Part shown: positions 36,462 through 44,600 of the stretch, in pieces
Numbering within the stretch: the first letter of the stretch is position 1
Layout: each line of letters opens with the position of its first letter
Assembly: GCF_000972495.1 (NCBI RefSeq)
Contig: NZ_LATM01000007.1
Span: 62,001 to 126,000, forward strand
DNA from: Hymenobacter terrenus
GTDB lineage: Bacteria; Bacteroidota; Bacteroidia; Cytophagales; Hymenobacteraceae
DNA length: 64,000 nucleotides
Reading direction: 5' to 3'
Translations under genes and position numbers: made by a program
Notes under the pieces: model-generated
What the model was told of the DNA's origin: nothing
Seen by the model: only the letters and a program-made list of their open reading frames with translations
Databases searched by the model: none

Positions 36462-36566
36462 ACCTAACCCCTCTCCCGTGGAGAGAGGAACCTGACGTTG
36501 GAAGGAAGGGCTTTTAACGGACATCAGGCTCCCCGCTCCACGGGAGATGGACCGGGGATGAGATTC
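36462..36566. repeat. Foldback repeat, family C-like, copy 3
   Basis: Arms ACCTAACCCCTCTCCCGTGG and a weaker mirror with CTCCACGGGAGATGGACCGG. More decayed than the copies in the ilv cluster. Lies ahead of the L,D-transpeptidase gene. Confidence 0.65.
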
Positions 36567-36667
36567 TCCCGCGCCTGACTATCAAAACCTGATAACTAAC
36601 CTCCAACGAAATAGAAAACTATGAATCCCGTTGTAGTAGCATTCTAATCACTTCACAGTTCTTTTCT

Positions 36668-37435
36668 ATGCTGCGTCGGCTGTTGTGCTGCGTGCTTTTG
36701 GTGCTACCTATTTTTCAATTATTGGCCCAGTCGTGCAGCAAGCCAGCCGATAGTCTGGCCGACGACGCAGCCCCGGTCACTTTCTGGCAGCAACAGCTGC
36801 GGTTTCCGCGGGTGCGGGCGGCGCAGGCTGCCACCGGGCCTGCCGTGGCCACCCACTTTCGTACCCGCTACCTCGACCCCAAGCAGTTAGAAATATTCCT
36901 GCGCCTGATTAAAACCAACCGGGAACTAGAAGTGTGGGCTCGTAACCGGGGCGGGGGCCCGTTTGAGTTGTTGCACTGCTACCCACTGGCCGCTACCTCG
37001 GGCAAGCTAGGCCCCAAGCGTCGCGCTGGCGACTATCAGGTGCCCGAGGGCTTCTACGAAATCGACCGCTTCAACCCGAAGAGTAATTTCCACCTCTCGT
37101 TGGGCCTCAACTATCCCAACGCCGCCGACCAAGCCCTGAGTGAGGCCAATCCCGGCGGCAATATTTTCATCCACGGCGGCGCGGCAACCATCGGCTGCAT
37201 GCCTATCACCGACGCAGGTATTGAGGAAGTGTATCTGCTGGCGGTGGCGGCACGGGCGGCCGGACAAACGGTTATTCCGGTGCACATTTTTCCGTTTCCC
37301 CTTACCCAGGCGGAGTTGGCCAAGCACGCGGCTAGTTTACATCAAGCGTTTTGGCGGGGACTGATGCCAGGATATGCGTATTTTGAAAGGTACCACGAAT
37401 TGGAACAATGCCCTTCCCTGTCCGTCGTCAAATAG
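36668..37435 (+). CDS. L,D-transpeptidase family protein (YkuD fold)
   Basis: 255 residues with a signal peptide (MLRRLLCCVLLVLPIFQLLAQ). The YkuD-type active site is NIFIHGGAATIGCMPITDAGI, with the His and the nucleophile Cys in the H-x-G...GC-x-P arrangement; the layout resembles the YafK-like branch. DYQVPEGFYEIDRFNP precedes it as usual. Likely periplasmic cross-linking of peptidoglycan or attachment of proteins to it, inferred from the family. No obvious operon partner. Confidence 0.88.
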   Translation: MLRRLLCCVLLVLPIFQLLAQSCSKPADSLADDAAPVTFWQQQLRFPRVRAAQAATGPAVATHFRTRYLDPKQLEIFLRLIKTNRELEVWARNRGGGPFELLHCYPLAATSGKLGPKRRAGDYQVPEGFYEIDRFNPKSNFHLSLGLNYPNAADQALSEANPGGNIFIHGGAATIGCMPITDAGIEEVYLLAVAARAAGQTVIPVHIFPFPLTQAELAKHAASLHQAFWRGLMPGYAYFERYHELEQCPSLSVVK

Positions 37436-37786
37436 GGAATATAGCGGACACGCCCGGTGGAAGTCGTAAGTTTATGCCGCCGCGCTTTTGTAGTAGTGCC
37501 TGGGCCGGCTGCGTCGCTGTTTCTGCCCATCAACGGGCTGCTCGACTGGCCAGGCGGCGCGGCTTCTACTTCGCGCTACCCATGGTGGTACTCGGGCTCT
37601 TATACTGTATTATCGGTGCTGGACCCGCGGAGGACCCGCTGCTTCCAGCCTCCACTATCCTGCCTACTACTTAACTTATTAACTCAGCGACGCAAGCCCA
37701 AAGCCACGCCGACGCTTGTTTCTGCCCATATTAAAGACCAGAAGAGCCTATTTTTTCGTTATACCCGCGAACTACTTTTCAACTAA
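37436..37786. other. Spacer with doubtful ORF
   Basis: 351 bp before the propeller gene. One open frame (GTG at 37457 to the TAA abutting the next ATG, 109 codons) reads SLFLPINGLLDWPGG and RYPWWYSGSYTVLSVLDP. It includes RRAFVVVPGP, echoing the PAFVVVP end of the next gene, so it may be debris of a duplicated tail. I do not call it a gene. Confidence 0.35.
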
Positions 37787-38881
37787 ATGAGCCTGAAACG
37801 CCTTTTTCTTGCTTCGCTGCTGCTACTTACCGTGGCGGCCCGCGCCCAGCGCCCCACCGATATCTGGTATTTCGGCCAGCAGGCCGGCCTCACATTTGCC
37901 GATGGCAACACGCCCAAGCCGCTCAACGATGGCAAGATGAGTACGTATGAGGGCTGCGCCGTGGCCACCACCGCCAAGGGCGAACTGCTGTTTTACACCA
38001 ACGGCGAAACCGTGTGGAACCGTAAGCATCTACCCATGCCCAACGGCCATAAGCTGATGGGCAGTGGTAGCAGCACCCAGTCGGCCCTCATCGTGCCCGA
38101 CCCTGGCTCGGGCAACGTCTTTTACATTTTCACGGTGGCACCGCAAGGCACGCCCAACGGCCTGCGCTATTCCATTGTGGATATGACCCGCGACGACGGT
38201 TTCGGCGACCTGCCCCGCGTGAACCTGCTCCTTCTGCAGCCAGTGGCCGAAAAGCTGGCCGCCGTACGCCACGCCAACGGCCGCGATACCTGGGTGGTGG
38301 CCCACCGCTGGAACTCCAACGCCTTCGTAGCCTACCTCGTCACGGCCGATGGCGTGGCGGCCAAACCCATCATGAGCAATGTGGGCAGCATGAACGCAGG
38401 GCCCGGCCGCAACGCCATTGGGGCACTCAAGTTTTCGCCCGATGGCAAGCGCCTTGCCGCTGCCCTGTGGCGCGAGACCAACAAGTTTGAAATCTATGAT
38501 TTTGACCGTAATACCGGCAAGGTGAGCAATCCCAGCAGCTTCGGTCCCTTCGCCGAGGCGTACGGCGTGGAGTTTTCGCCCGACGGCTCGAAGATGTACG
38601 GCACTTGCAATGGCGTGGGCGGTGGCCAAACCGAAATCTGGCAATTCGACCTCAAAACCAAAGCTAAAACGCTGGTCGGCAAATCGGCCAACCGCAAAAT
38701 TGGCGCCTTGCAGCGGGGGCCGGATGGCCGCATCTACGTGGCCCGAGAGGACAATCTCAACCTCGGCATCATCGAAGAGCCCAATGCCCTGGGTAAGGAC
38801 TGCAAGTACGTGGATGAGGGCCTGAAGCTGGGTGGCCGACGTAGCAAGCTTGGGCTTCCCGCGTTTGTGGTGGTGCCGTAG
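37787..38881 (+). CDS. Exported beta-propeller protein
   Basis: 364 residues; signal peptide MSLKRLFLASLLLLTVAARA. The mature part is the repeat-rich propeller common in this phylum: DIWYFGQQAGLTFADGN, EGCAVATTAKGELLFYTNG, HKLMGSGSSTQSALIVPDPG, AIGALKFSPDGKRLA and YGVEFSPDGSKMYG. In many relatives this propeller is followed by PKD and gliding/T9SS C-terminal domains; here the protein stops after LGLPAFVVVP with no sorting tail. It is therefore probably periplasmic or carried by another route. Binding role only, as far as can be inferred. Confidence 0.85.
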   Translation: MSLKRLFLASLLLLTVAARAQRPTDIWYFGQQAGLTFADGNTPKPLNDGKMSTYEGCAVATTAKGELLFYTNGETVWNRKHLPMPNGHKLMGSGSSTQSALIVPDPGSGNVFYIFTVAPQGTPNGLRYSIVDMTRDDGFGDLPRVNLLLLQPVAEKLAAVRHANGRDTWVVAHRWNSNAFVAYLVTADGVAAKPIMSNVGSMNAGPGRNAIGALKFSPDGKRLAAALWRETNKFEIYDFDRNTGKVSNPSSFGPFAEAYGVEFSPDGSKMYGTCNGVGGGQTEIWQFDLKTKAKTLVGKSANRKIGALQRGPDGRIYVAREDNLNLGIIEEPNALGKDCKYVDEGLKLGGRRSKLGLPAFVVVP

Positions 38882-38893
38882 GGAGCAGAACAA

Positions 38894-39070
38894 CAACTCC
38901 CCTCCTTATCAAGGAGGGGATGTTCGAGCCAACGGCGAGAACGGGGGTGGTTGAGCCGTTGAACAAATTAAGAACGATTCAGCAGCCAGTGGTTCGGGCA
39001 TCGTTCAACGACTCAACCACCCCAATTTTAGCTTCGCTAAAATGTCCCCTCCTTGGTAAGGAGGGGAGTT
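38894..39070. repeat. Nested foldback of about 177 bp
   Basis: At each end AACTCCCCTCC/GGAGGGGA hairpins (38894-38920 and 39044-39070). Inside, GGGGGTGGTTGAGCCGTTGA is mirrored by GTTCAACGACTCAACCACCC. The left and right halves are inverse copies. Same layered design as the smaller foldbacks, between two convergent genes. Confidence 0.85.
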
Positions 39071-39083
39071 TTTCTTGCTTTGC

Positions 39084-40514
39084 CTAGCTCTTTCCGCCAA
39101 TCTTAAATCGCAGAAAACCAAGGGCAGCTGAGTAGTAAGGCGATTTTTCGTTGAAATAGCCGGTGACGTCGCGGGAGCTGATGCCGGCTTCCCATATCGG
39201 CGATACCAGCGTAAAGCCCAGTGGCAGGCTGGCGCCGTAGCCCGCGCCACCAGTCAGGCCGCTGCTCAGACGCAGCCAGGGGGTGGGTTTGAAGTCGACA
39301 CCCAGGCCCACGAAGGTAGAGGTGAGGTTGCCGGCTACTTTATTGAGCGGGGTAGTAACATCGATGCCGGCTTCAAACAGGCTGCTGAGGCGGACGCCCG
39401 CGCCCAGCCGCAGCTTGGCGGGCAAGGAGGCACTGCGCTTCTGGGCAGCTTGGTAGGAGAAGAGGTTATTTTTGTCGGTGTCGAACTGGTTTATGATTCC
39501 CTTGAGTACGTTGTAGGTCTCGACGCCAGTGGCGGCCGTGGGCTGAAGCAGCTGGTCAGAGGCGGTGACGACGTTGCCCTTCCAGGTCATAGAACCGACG
39601 TCGGTTACGGATGCGCCCACGCGGACCAGCTTGCCAATTTCGGCGGCTACGCCCAGGTCGAAGCCGTTGCCGCTGCCCACGGGGCGCAGGCCCGAGCCAC
39701 TTTTGAGATTGAACTGCTGGTTGCTGGCCAGCTGCCCGTAGTCGACTTTGAAGATGGGCGAAAGCGAGGAGTAGGCCGAAAGACTACCGCTCTTGACTTG
39801 AATATCGGCGATGCCGATGCCCTGGATGTAGCGGTAGCCTGCGCCGACCGACAGCTTGAAAGCAGCGTTATCCAACACCCGCACGCCGTAGGAAAGGTTG
39901 TATTCGCTCGTCCAGGCCAGTTGGATGGTGGTACCATTCAGGAAATTAGAAATGGGCGGGGCGGGCAGGCCGGTGCCGGTATAGTTGCCGGCAGCATCGG
40001 TGGGGAAATACTGCTGCATGCTGGCCGCTTTCTGACCGTTGATGATGACGTCGGCGGCGTTGCGGTTGAGAGCCAGGTGAGCCCCCAGGCGCTGGCGGTT
40101 GCTGACGGCAATACCGCCCAGACCGTTGGGCAGGCTGATGGCAAAACCCAGCGTCGTGACATCGGCGTTGATATTCAGGGCATTTTTACCTTCGAAGCCG
40201 TTCACCAGCTCGGCCTTTCCGGCGGCCCCGATGGGCTGGCTGCTATCGAAAAGAATGCGCCGGAGGAGGGTTTTGCTCAGAGAGCGGGAGGCCAGGCCGC
40301 CGCCGCCTTCCAGAATAGTGAAGGCCACCAGGGACTCGCCGGGCCGGCCCAGGTTGGCGGGGTTGATGCCGATGGCCTGATAGTCCTGGGCAAAGGTGTT
40401 GATAACCCCGCCGCGCCCGGTGGCGGTGAAGTTGCTGAGCTCATTTTGGGCGTGCACGGCGGCGGGCAGGGCCAGCAAAGCCACCAGCGGCAGGCGACGT
40501 AGGGATACTTTCAT
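39084..40514 (-). CDS. DUF5723-type outer-membrane barrel protein
   Basis: 476 residues with signal peptide MKVSLRRLPLVALLALPAAVHAQ. Opens NELSNFTATGRGGVINTFAQDYQAIGINPANLG, as in DUF5723/PorV-like barrels, and has alternating aromatic and glycine-rich strands to the end (YYSAALGFLRFKIGGKS), compatible with a membrane barrel. A C-terminal phenylalanine-type strand is present within the last 10 residues. Function unknown; related barrels act in surface protein handling, but that is only an analogy. Confidence 0.78.
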   Translation of the reverse strand: MKVSLRRLPLVALLALPAAVHAQNELSNFTATGRGGVINTFAQDYQAIGINPANLGRPGESLVAFTILEGGGGLASRSLSKTLLRRILFDSSQPIGAAGKAELVNGFEGKNALNINADVTTLGFAISLPNGLGGIAVSNRQRLGAHLALNRNAADVIINGQKAASMQQYFPTDAAGNYTGTGLPAPPISNFLNGTTIQLAWTSEYNLSYGVRVLDNAAFKLSVGAGYRYIQGIGIADIQVKSGSLSAYSSLSPIFKVDYGQLASNQQFNLKSGSGLRPVGSGNGFDLGVAAEIGKLVRVGASVTDVGSMTWKGNVVTASDQLLQPTAATGVETYNVLKGIINQFDTDKNNLFSYQAAQKRSASLPAKLRLGAGVRLSSLFEAGIDVTTPLNKVAGNLTSTFVGLGVDFKPTPWLRLSSGLTGGAGYGASLPLGFTLVSPIWEAGISSRDVTGYFNEKSPYYSAALGFLRFKIGGKS

Positions 40515-40674
40515 ACAGAAAAACGAGTGGCGGGTTTAGCTTGCAGCGGGATTTGAGGAATGCGTAGCACGTTCCATTAAGCAGCCCCAATTGGTTCGCC
40601 CTTCGCTACGACATCCATTTAGTATCGTATACCTCCTCAATTCTGCCGCAAGCTAACGCCTACACGTTACTATT

Positions 40675-41685
40675 TTGTCTCCCAAACGTCTTTCCGTCGC
40701 CGAATACGTTGCTGGCATTGTGGCGGGCAGCCGCACAGTGCTCGGCCGCGCTATCACACTAGTTGAAAGCACGCTGCTCGCCGACCAGGCTCTGGCTCAA
40801 GAAGTTTTACAGGCCGTGCTGCCTCACACCGGGCGCAGCTTGCGCGTGGGCATCACGGGGGTGCCGGGGGTGGGCAAAAGTACGTTTATTGAGGCGCTGG
40901 GCCGTTTTTTGATGGAAACGTGGGGCCACAAGCTGGCCGTGCTGGCCGTAGACCCCAGCAGCCAGCGCGGCGGTGGCAGTATTCTGGGCGATAAAACCCG
41001 GATGCCTTGGCTGGCGGCGCACCCGGCGGCGTTCATACGCCCCTCCCCTGCTGGGGGCAGCCTGGGCGGGGTGGCGCGGGCCACGCGGGAGGCATTACTA
41101 TTGTGTGAAGCAGCGGGCCACGACGTTATTTTTGTGGAAACCGTGGGTGTGGGCCAGTCCGAAACCACCGTGCACGGCATGGTCGATTTCTTCCTGTTGC
41201 TGATGCTAGCCGGGGCCGGCGACGAGCTCCAGGGCCTCAAGCGCGGCATCATGGAAATGGCCGATGCCTTGTGCATCACCAAGGCCGACCAGGGCAATGA
41301 GCAGGCGGCCCGCCGCGCCCGCGTCGACTACCAGAACGCGCTGCACTTGTTTCCGCCGGCACCCTCGGGGCAGGTGCAGCCGGTGCTGCTGACGTCGGCC
41401 GTGAGCGGCACTGGGCTGGCGGAGGTGTGGGAAGTTATTGAAAACTACGCGGCCGCCACTCGGAAGAACGGCTATTTCCAACGGCGGCGGCAAGAGCAGC
41501 AGCTGCAGTGGCTGCACCAGAGCATTGCCCGGGCACTGGAAGCGCGGTTTTATGCTGATGAGGTGGTGCGGGCCCGCCTGCCCGACGTACAACAAGCTGT
41601 GGCCGCCGGACGGCTTACCCCGTTCGCAGCGGCCACACAACTGTTGGCATCATCCGGCAGCAGCTCCCCTATAGTGACGCCGTAG
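40675..41685 (+). CDS. meaB: Methylmalonyl-CoA mutase-associated GTPase MeaB
   Basis: G3E-type P-loop GTPase that protects and reloads the B12 mutase. 336 residues. RVGITGVPGVGKSTFIEALG is the Walker A near 58; LAVLAVDPSSQRGGGSILGDKTRM, FVETVGVGQSETTVHGMVDFF and the base-specificity ITKADQGN follow. Start is TTG (MSPKRLSVAEYVAGI), consistent with the family N-terminus. The mutase genes are not next to it in this window. The 3' end overlaps the convergent gene by 17 bp. Confidence 0.94.
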   Translation: MSPKRLSVAEYVAGIVAGSRTVLGRAITLVESTLLADQALAQEVLQAVLPHTGRSLRVGITGVPGVGKSTFIEALGRFLMETWGHKLAVLAVDPSSQRGGGSILGDKTRMPWLAAHPAAFIRPSPAGGSLGGVARATREALLLCEAAGHDVIFVETVGVGQSETTVHGMVDFFLLLMLAGAGDELQGLKRGIMEMADALCITKADQGNEQAARRARVDYQNALHLFPPAPSGQVQPVLLTSAVSGTGLAEVWEVIENYAAATRKNGYFQRRRQEQQLQWLHQSIARALEARFYADEVVRARLPDVQQAVAAGRLTPFAAATQLLASSGSSSPIVTP

Positions 41686-42148
41686 CGGGTCCGCTCTTGG
41701 TGCGGCGGCTAGCGGTTTCACGCACGGCAATGGTGGCGGTGCCGGGAGTTTTGCTTTCTACCTGCACGGCGTAGCGGTAGCGGTCGGGGCCCACGCGCAG
41801 CACCAGGGCATAGCTGCCGGCGGGCAATTGGTCAAACTTCAGTAGGGTGCCGTAGGCCGCCGTGCGGTGGGTTTCGTTGAGTATCCACCGGCCATTGTCG
41901 AGGTGCACGACCTGGAGGCGGGCAGCCTTCTGCGCGGGATTGTGGATGCGGACGGACAGGCTGGCGGCATCGAGTTGAGTCACCTGCACCGACGAGGGTG
42001 CTAGTGGCGCGTCCTGGGCTTGGGCAGTACTGATAAAGCTGCCCGCGAGCAGCAGGCCAAGGAGGACGGGACCGGCGGCCAGTCGGAAAGTCAGGGTGGT
42101 TACTTGGGCCGAAGACTGGGCTGCGAGGAAGTTGGAGCGCGATTTCAT
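41669..42148 (-). CDS. Exported hypothetical protein
   Basis: 159 residues; signal peptide-like TFRLAAGPVLLGLLLAGSFISTAQAQ. The mature part is a small beta-sandwich pattern (VQVTQLDAASLSVRIHNPAQKAARLQVVHLDNGRWI, LPAGSYALVLRVGPDRYRYAVQVE) like the C-terminal domains of T9SS cargo, with a basic tail RTKSGPA. Convergent with and overlapping meaB by 17 bp. No known function. Confidence 0.65.
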   Translation of the reverse strand: MKSRSNFLAAQSSAQVTTLTFRLAAGPVLLGLLLAGSFISTAQAQDAPLAPSSVQVTQLDAASLSVRIHNPAQKAARLQVVHLDNGRWILNETHRTAAYGTLLKFDQLPAGSYALVLRVGPDRYRYAVQVESKTPGTATIAVRETASRRTKSGPATASL

Positions 42149-42656
42149 GATACGAGAGAAAAGAGGATGAATGAAAAACTGGAATCCCCTGGCAAGGCCG
42201 GCGCGAAACAGCTGCTCATGTCCGGTTTTGAGTGGCTGCTGCCCAGAGGCATTAGCTAAAATTCCATCATCGTGCCAACTTTTTAACTCACTCTATTACA
42301 AATCATTAAATACAAAAACAGCTTCTGTCAGAGTGAGGATTATTGTTCGTTATCGGGCAAGTGTTCACTTATGAACACCTGCGGCCAAATCAGGTACTGC
42401 TGAACCGGGTGCCGCAACGGCTGGATTGTCGCCAGGGAGCACCCGGCTTAGTTTTTTACACCAATATCGAAGCGAGACATATAGGAGCGGCAAACGTCGC
42501 CGAATAAGTGAATTAGGCCGCCAAACCCCAGTAAGCTACCTTTTTCTGCTCTTAGAAATTGGAGAATTCTTTCCTGAAATGCTGCTAATATTGCCTCCCC
42601 AATTAAGTATTCAAGTCTACCTCACATTCATTTTTAAGTCTACTTTCTTCTCTTTC
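42149..42656. other. 508-bp spacer
   Basis: No gene with convincing support. The region becomes AT-rich from ~42250 and probably holds the promoters for the flanking genes. An in-frame extension of the downstream gene back to 42426 encodes no signal peptide and is ignored. Confidence 0.5.
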
Positions 42657-43613
42657 ATGCTTTCTTTTTGCTACGAAAACGCGCGTCAGCTGGCGGCGCG
42701 CCTGCGCCGTCAAGCTTCCTTGCTAACCACTGTTGCTGCCTTACTCTATGCGCCGGCTGTGCGGGCCCAGGTCACTGTTCCATCAGGTAATCCACCTACC
42801 AATCCGACAGCGCCAGCCTTTACGCGCCAGCCGCTCAGTTGCTATGCAGGTTTTGAGCGCAGTGCCATGATTTATACGGCCGCCGAATTTGGCTCTCGTG
42901 GCAGCTTTACTTTCAACAGTATCGGCTTTTACCTAGAAAGCGTACAGAATCCATACACAACACCCGCGAAAATCTATCTGAAGGCCACTTCCGCCACTGA
43001 GTTTATGACTGCTACGACAGTGGCAGACGAAGAAGCAGGGGCAACCCTGGTCTATGACGGATTAGTGCCCAGTAATTTGACGGTATACTCCTGGCTGACG
43101 ATTCCGCTATCGACACCTTTTACGTATGATGGCACCAGCAATCTTGAAGTTATTGTGGAAACCAACGCTGGCTTAAGTTTCGAAAATATCCTTGCCAAAG
43201 GATTCCGCGGTAGCAGACAGGTTAACCGCTTTCAGACCTGGGAGTCCGATGATACCGCGCCGCCGACTGGTCTGGGTGTGGTGTCGCGTACCATTCGACC
43301 CAACATCCAGTTCTCATCAACGGGTGTACTCAGCAGCATCTCTTCGGCGCTGGGCCAGGGCCAACTGACGGCTTTCCCCAACCCGGGGCAGGGCACGGTC
43401 CAGGTGAGCATCCCGCCCGTGGCCGGCGCCCGCTCGGCCACGCTGAGCCTGTTCAACAGCCTGGGCCAGCTCGTGCGCACCCGCGCCGTGGCCCTGGCGG
43501 CGCCTGGCACCCAGGCGCCCTTACCCCTGGCGGGTCTGGCCAGCGGCCTCTACACGCTGCGCGTGCAGGCCGGGACCGAGACTGCCGCCCTGCGCCTGAC
43601 GGTGGATCAATAG
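42657..43613 (+). CDS. T9SS cargo protein with type A sorting domain
   Basis: 318 residues from MLSFCYENARQLAARLRRQA, with a signal peptide ending ALLYAPAVRAQ. The body (residues ~40-210) is a beta-rich domain (YAGFERSAMIYTAAEFGSRGSFTFNSIGFYLES; SNLEVIVETNAG). The last ~85 residues form the T9SS sorting domain: LTAFPNPGQGTVQVSIPP, ATLSLFNSLGQLVRTRAVAL, and LAGLASGLYTLRVQAGTETAALRLTVDQ. Exported across the outer membrane, function unknown. Confidence 0.85.
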   Translation: MLSFCYENARQLAARLRRQASLLTTVAALLYAPAVRAQVTVPSGNPPTNPTAPAFTRQPLSCYAGFERSAMIYTAAEFGSRGSFTFNSIGFYLESVQNPYTTPAKIYLKATSATEFMTATTVADEEAGATLVYDGLVPSNLTVYSWLTIPLSTPFTYDGTSNLEVIVETNAGLSFENILAKGFRGSRQVNRFQTWESDDTAPPTGLGVVSRTIRPNIQFSSTGVLSSISSALGQGQLTAFPNPGQGTVQVSIPPVAGARSATLSLFNSLGQLVRTRAVALAAPGTQAPLPLAGLASGLYTLRVQAGTETAALRLTVDQ

Positions 43614-43683
43614 CCGGGTGCTACACGGCCTGCTGGCTGTAGGCGGCGGGCCGTGTAGCGTTAAGCGCAAGCTGGCGCGGCGG

Positions 43684-44139
43684 CTATTCTTTTTCCTTCT
43701 TCGCGGCTTTAGCTAACTCCTTCAATTCCTTCACGGTGCCGCTACTGCTAAATAAAGTGCATGGTGGCGGTGCCGGTGAGCTTGTAGTAGGTCTTCTTGG
43801 GTTTGAAGACAGATTTGAACAGCGCTTTGGACTGGAAGCTGACGTGAACCGGCATCAGCTCGGTGCCTTTCTTTTTGAAGGTGAAGTCTTTGGTTTCCTT
43901 GCCTTTCACGTCAAGGTCGTCTTCGATTTGAAAGTGGTATATCACTTGCTTGATGGTGAAAGGAATGGATTCGTAGTTGTTGACGCGCAGGTTGACTACG
44001 GCCTGCCCGTTTTTGAGGCCTAGTTTGGCCACATCCACGTCGGCATCTTCAATTTTGAGCAGGTTGGGGATGTAGACGCGCTTGCTCACCTCGACGGGGA
44101 TTTCCTTGGGGCCCACGGCGGACAGGTTGGCGTAGATAC
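43684..44139 (-). pseudogene. LEA type 2 family protein, frameshifted and 5'-truncated
   Basis: The frame reads KRVYIPNLLKIEDADVDVAK and GLKNGQAVVNLRVNNYESIP then TYYKLTGTATMHF, characteristic of small LEA type 2 (WHy-like) lipoproteins. After TATMHF the frame stops at 43748-43750. A 4-bp tandem duplication (TTTATTTA on the minus strand, 43749-43756) explains this: removing one TTTA continues SSSGTVKELKELAKAAKKEK to a stop at 43684. The N-terminus also lacks a signal peptide and joins unrelated DNA near 44140. Confidence 0.65.
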
Positions 44140-44360
44140 GGCCCGGCCTATACGCTGACAGTGGAGAACTGCGCCGCCAGCCCGCTGCTGCTTTGGATGG
44201 GCCAGAAGGACGGCACACCCACCACACCCCTGCCCTGCCCGGCCGAGGAAATCACGGTGCCGATGCGGGCTACCCTGGGTCCGGCCACGGCCGCTACCTG
44301 ATGGGACGGTTTGAGGAAGCCACAGGCGGCGAGACGACGGTGGTGCGGCGGGTGGTGTAG
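44140..44360 (+). pseudogene. Fragment of an unknown exported protein
   Basis: Plus-strand reading GPAYTLTVENCAASPLLLWM and PCPAEEITVPMRATLGPATA, then a frameshift into RYLMGRFEEATGGETTVVRR ending at TAG 44358-44360. It abuts the truncated LEA gene head to head, so a rearrangement junction lies near 44140. Family not identified. Confidence 0.45.
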
Positions 44361-44600
44361 CACTGCCACGGCCTATGACTGAAGTGCCCACGCACGAGGT
44401 ACTACTGGGCAGGCATCCGCAAAAACGCCTGCCCGCCCAGCTTGATAACGGCATCGCTCTTGAGAAGACACTCCCTTTCGACGCCGCCTACTGCGTGAAC
44501 TACGGCGCGATGTTCGAACTAGGCAACACGCATTTGGGTGCTTACTTGTGCCTCATCACTCTCTCCGACCAAGATGGCTGGAGCAGGAGCCAGCCAGCAC

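Noticed and set aside
37457..37786. 109-codon ORF abutting the propeller gene.
   Set aside because: GTG start, no recognisable domain and composition like spacer; kept only as a remark in the spacer entry.
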